From Diplocarpon mali (lineage: Eukaryota > Ascomycota > Leotiomycetes > Helotiales > Drepanopezizaceae), in the NCBI GenBank assembly GCA_024741835.1, contig JAENRP010000107.1, positions 1-18,646 on the forward strand: 18,646 nt of DNA, written 5' to 3'. Numbering within the stretch: position 1 is the first letter of the stretch; each line of letters starts with the position of its first letter. Shown here in pieces: positions 18,326 through 18,646 of the stretch. The notes below the pieces were generated by a model, which worked only from the letters and a program-made list of their open reading frames with translations, was not told the DNA's origin and searched no databases. The position numbers and the translations under genes are program-made.

Positions 18326-18646
18326 ACCAGCTGTGGCAGCGGAAGCCAAACGCTCGCATGCATCACGCACGACCTTAAAACTCCCGCCCTACCACTTGGT
18401 CCGCTCTGATCCGCCGGCAGCTCCAGATGGGATAAGAAGGCAGCGGGCCCGTTCGGTATCTCATCTTCCTCAACTATCTGCCAACCTGCCCTCTTCCCCC
18501 TCCCGACTGTGTATTTTGGACCCGCCAGCCGCGGTATCTTTCGTCGATCCGACTTCTCCTCTCCGTCCTTCAACCCCAGCTCGGTCGTCTGCTTTTCTGC
18601 CTGCTCTGGCCCGCAGACTGAAGCATCTTTGCCATCACACGAGCGG
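18326..18646. other. Pyrimidine-rich right end, no gene recognised
   Basis: CT-rich on the plus strand, especially 18465-18610, like leaders or core promoters of strongly expressed fungal genes. No start codon followed by a convincing frame is present before the edge. A gene to the right is plausible but not shown. Confidence 0.35.

Overview
The window looks like nuclear DNA of a filamentous ascomycete (Pezizomycotina; Leotiomycetes is my best guess, from general resemblance only). The reasons are protein-coding genes split by short introns of 46-79 bp with fungal donor and branch sites, a fungal GH5 cellulase, a fungal-style TFIIF beta subunit, a five-finger CCCH protein, and long pyrimidine-rich intergenic DNA. 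No tRNA, rRNA, CRISPR or intact transposon was seen.

Layout. 1-2808 has no convincing gene. It holds a small MITE-like inverted-repeat element (1017-1121) and a 7-bp minisatellite (1271-1368). 2809-4225 (+) is a secreted GH5 glycoside hydrolase in four exons. Converging on it is a small Cys/His-rich protein (4472-4885, -). 5470-7253 contains broken or unresolved coding stretches: one open frame of 125 codons with no ATG at its start, flanked by frame-shifted pieces, and a small piece that may be a relic of an SRR1-like gene. 7503-8737 (-) is the TFIIF beta subunit (TFG2-like), rebuilt here as four exons, one intron being GC-AG. Facing away from it across about 340 bp is a five-finger CCCH protein of the ZC3H3/Red5 type (9075-10634, +), rebuilt as six exons. 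The shared promoter carries a perfect 12-bp palindrome around a TGACGTCA site.

From about 10.65 kb to the right end there are some 8 kb without a recognisable gene. The DNA is more GC-rich and pyrimidine/purine-skewed, and is studded with short tandem arrays. Many of these share a 5-bp period although their sequences differ (TCTTG, CTCAT/CTCGT, GAGAG/GCGAG, GGACT, GAGAC, TATAG/TATGA, AAGCA). It may be the long promoter or 5' leader of a regulatory gene beyond the right edge, but this is inference. A single N at 18254, between a GA-rich tract and a 39-bp-offset duplication, marks an uncertain assembly point.

The two best-supported housekeeping genes are nuclear: one acts in RNA polymerase II initiation, and the other is probably in RNA 3'-end processing or surveillance. 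Their divergent arrangement would allow co-expression. The cellulase is a secreted plant-cell-wall enzyme with no obvious functional partner in the window. No multi-gene system is evident; the most unusual features are the GC-AG intron, the stop-containing 3n segment in the CCCH gene, and the 5-bp-periodic repeat region.
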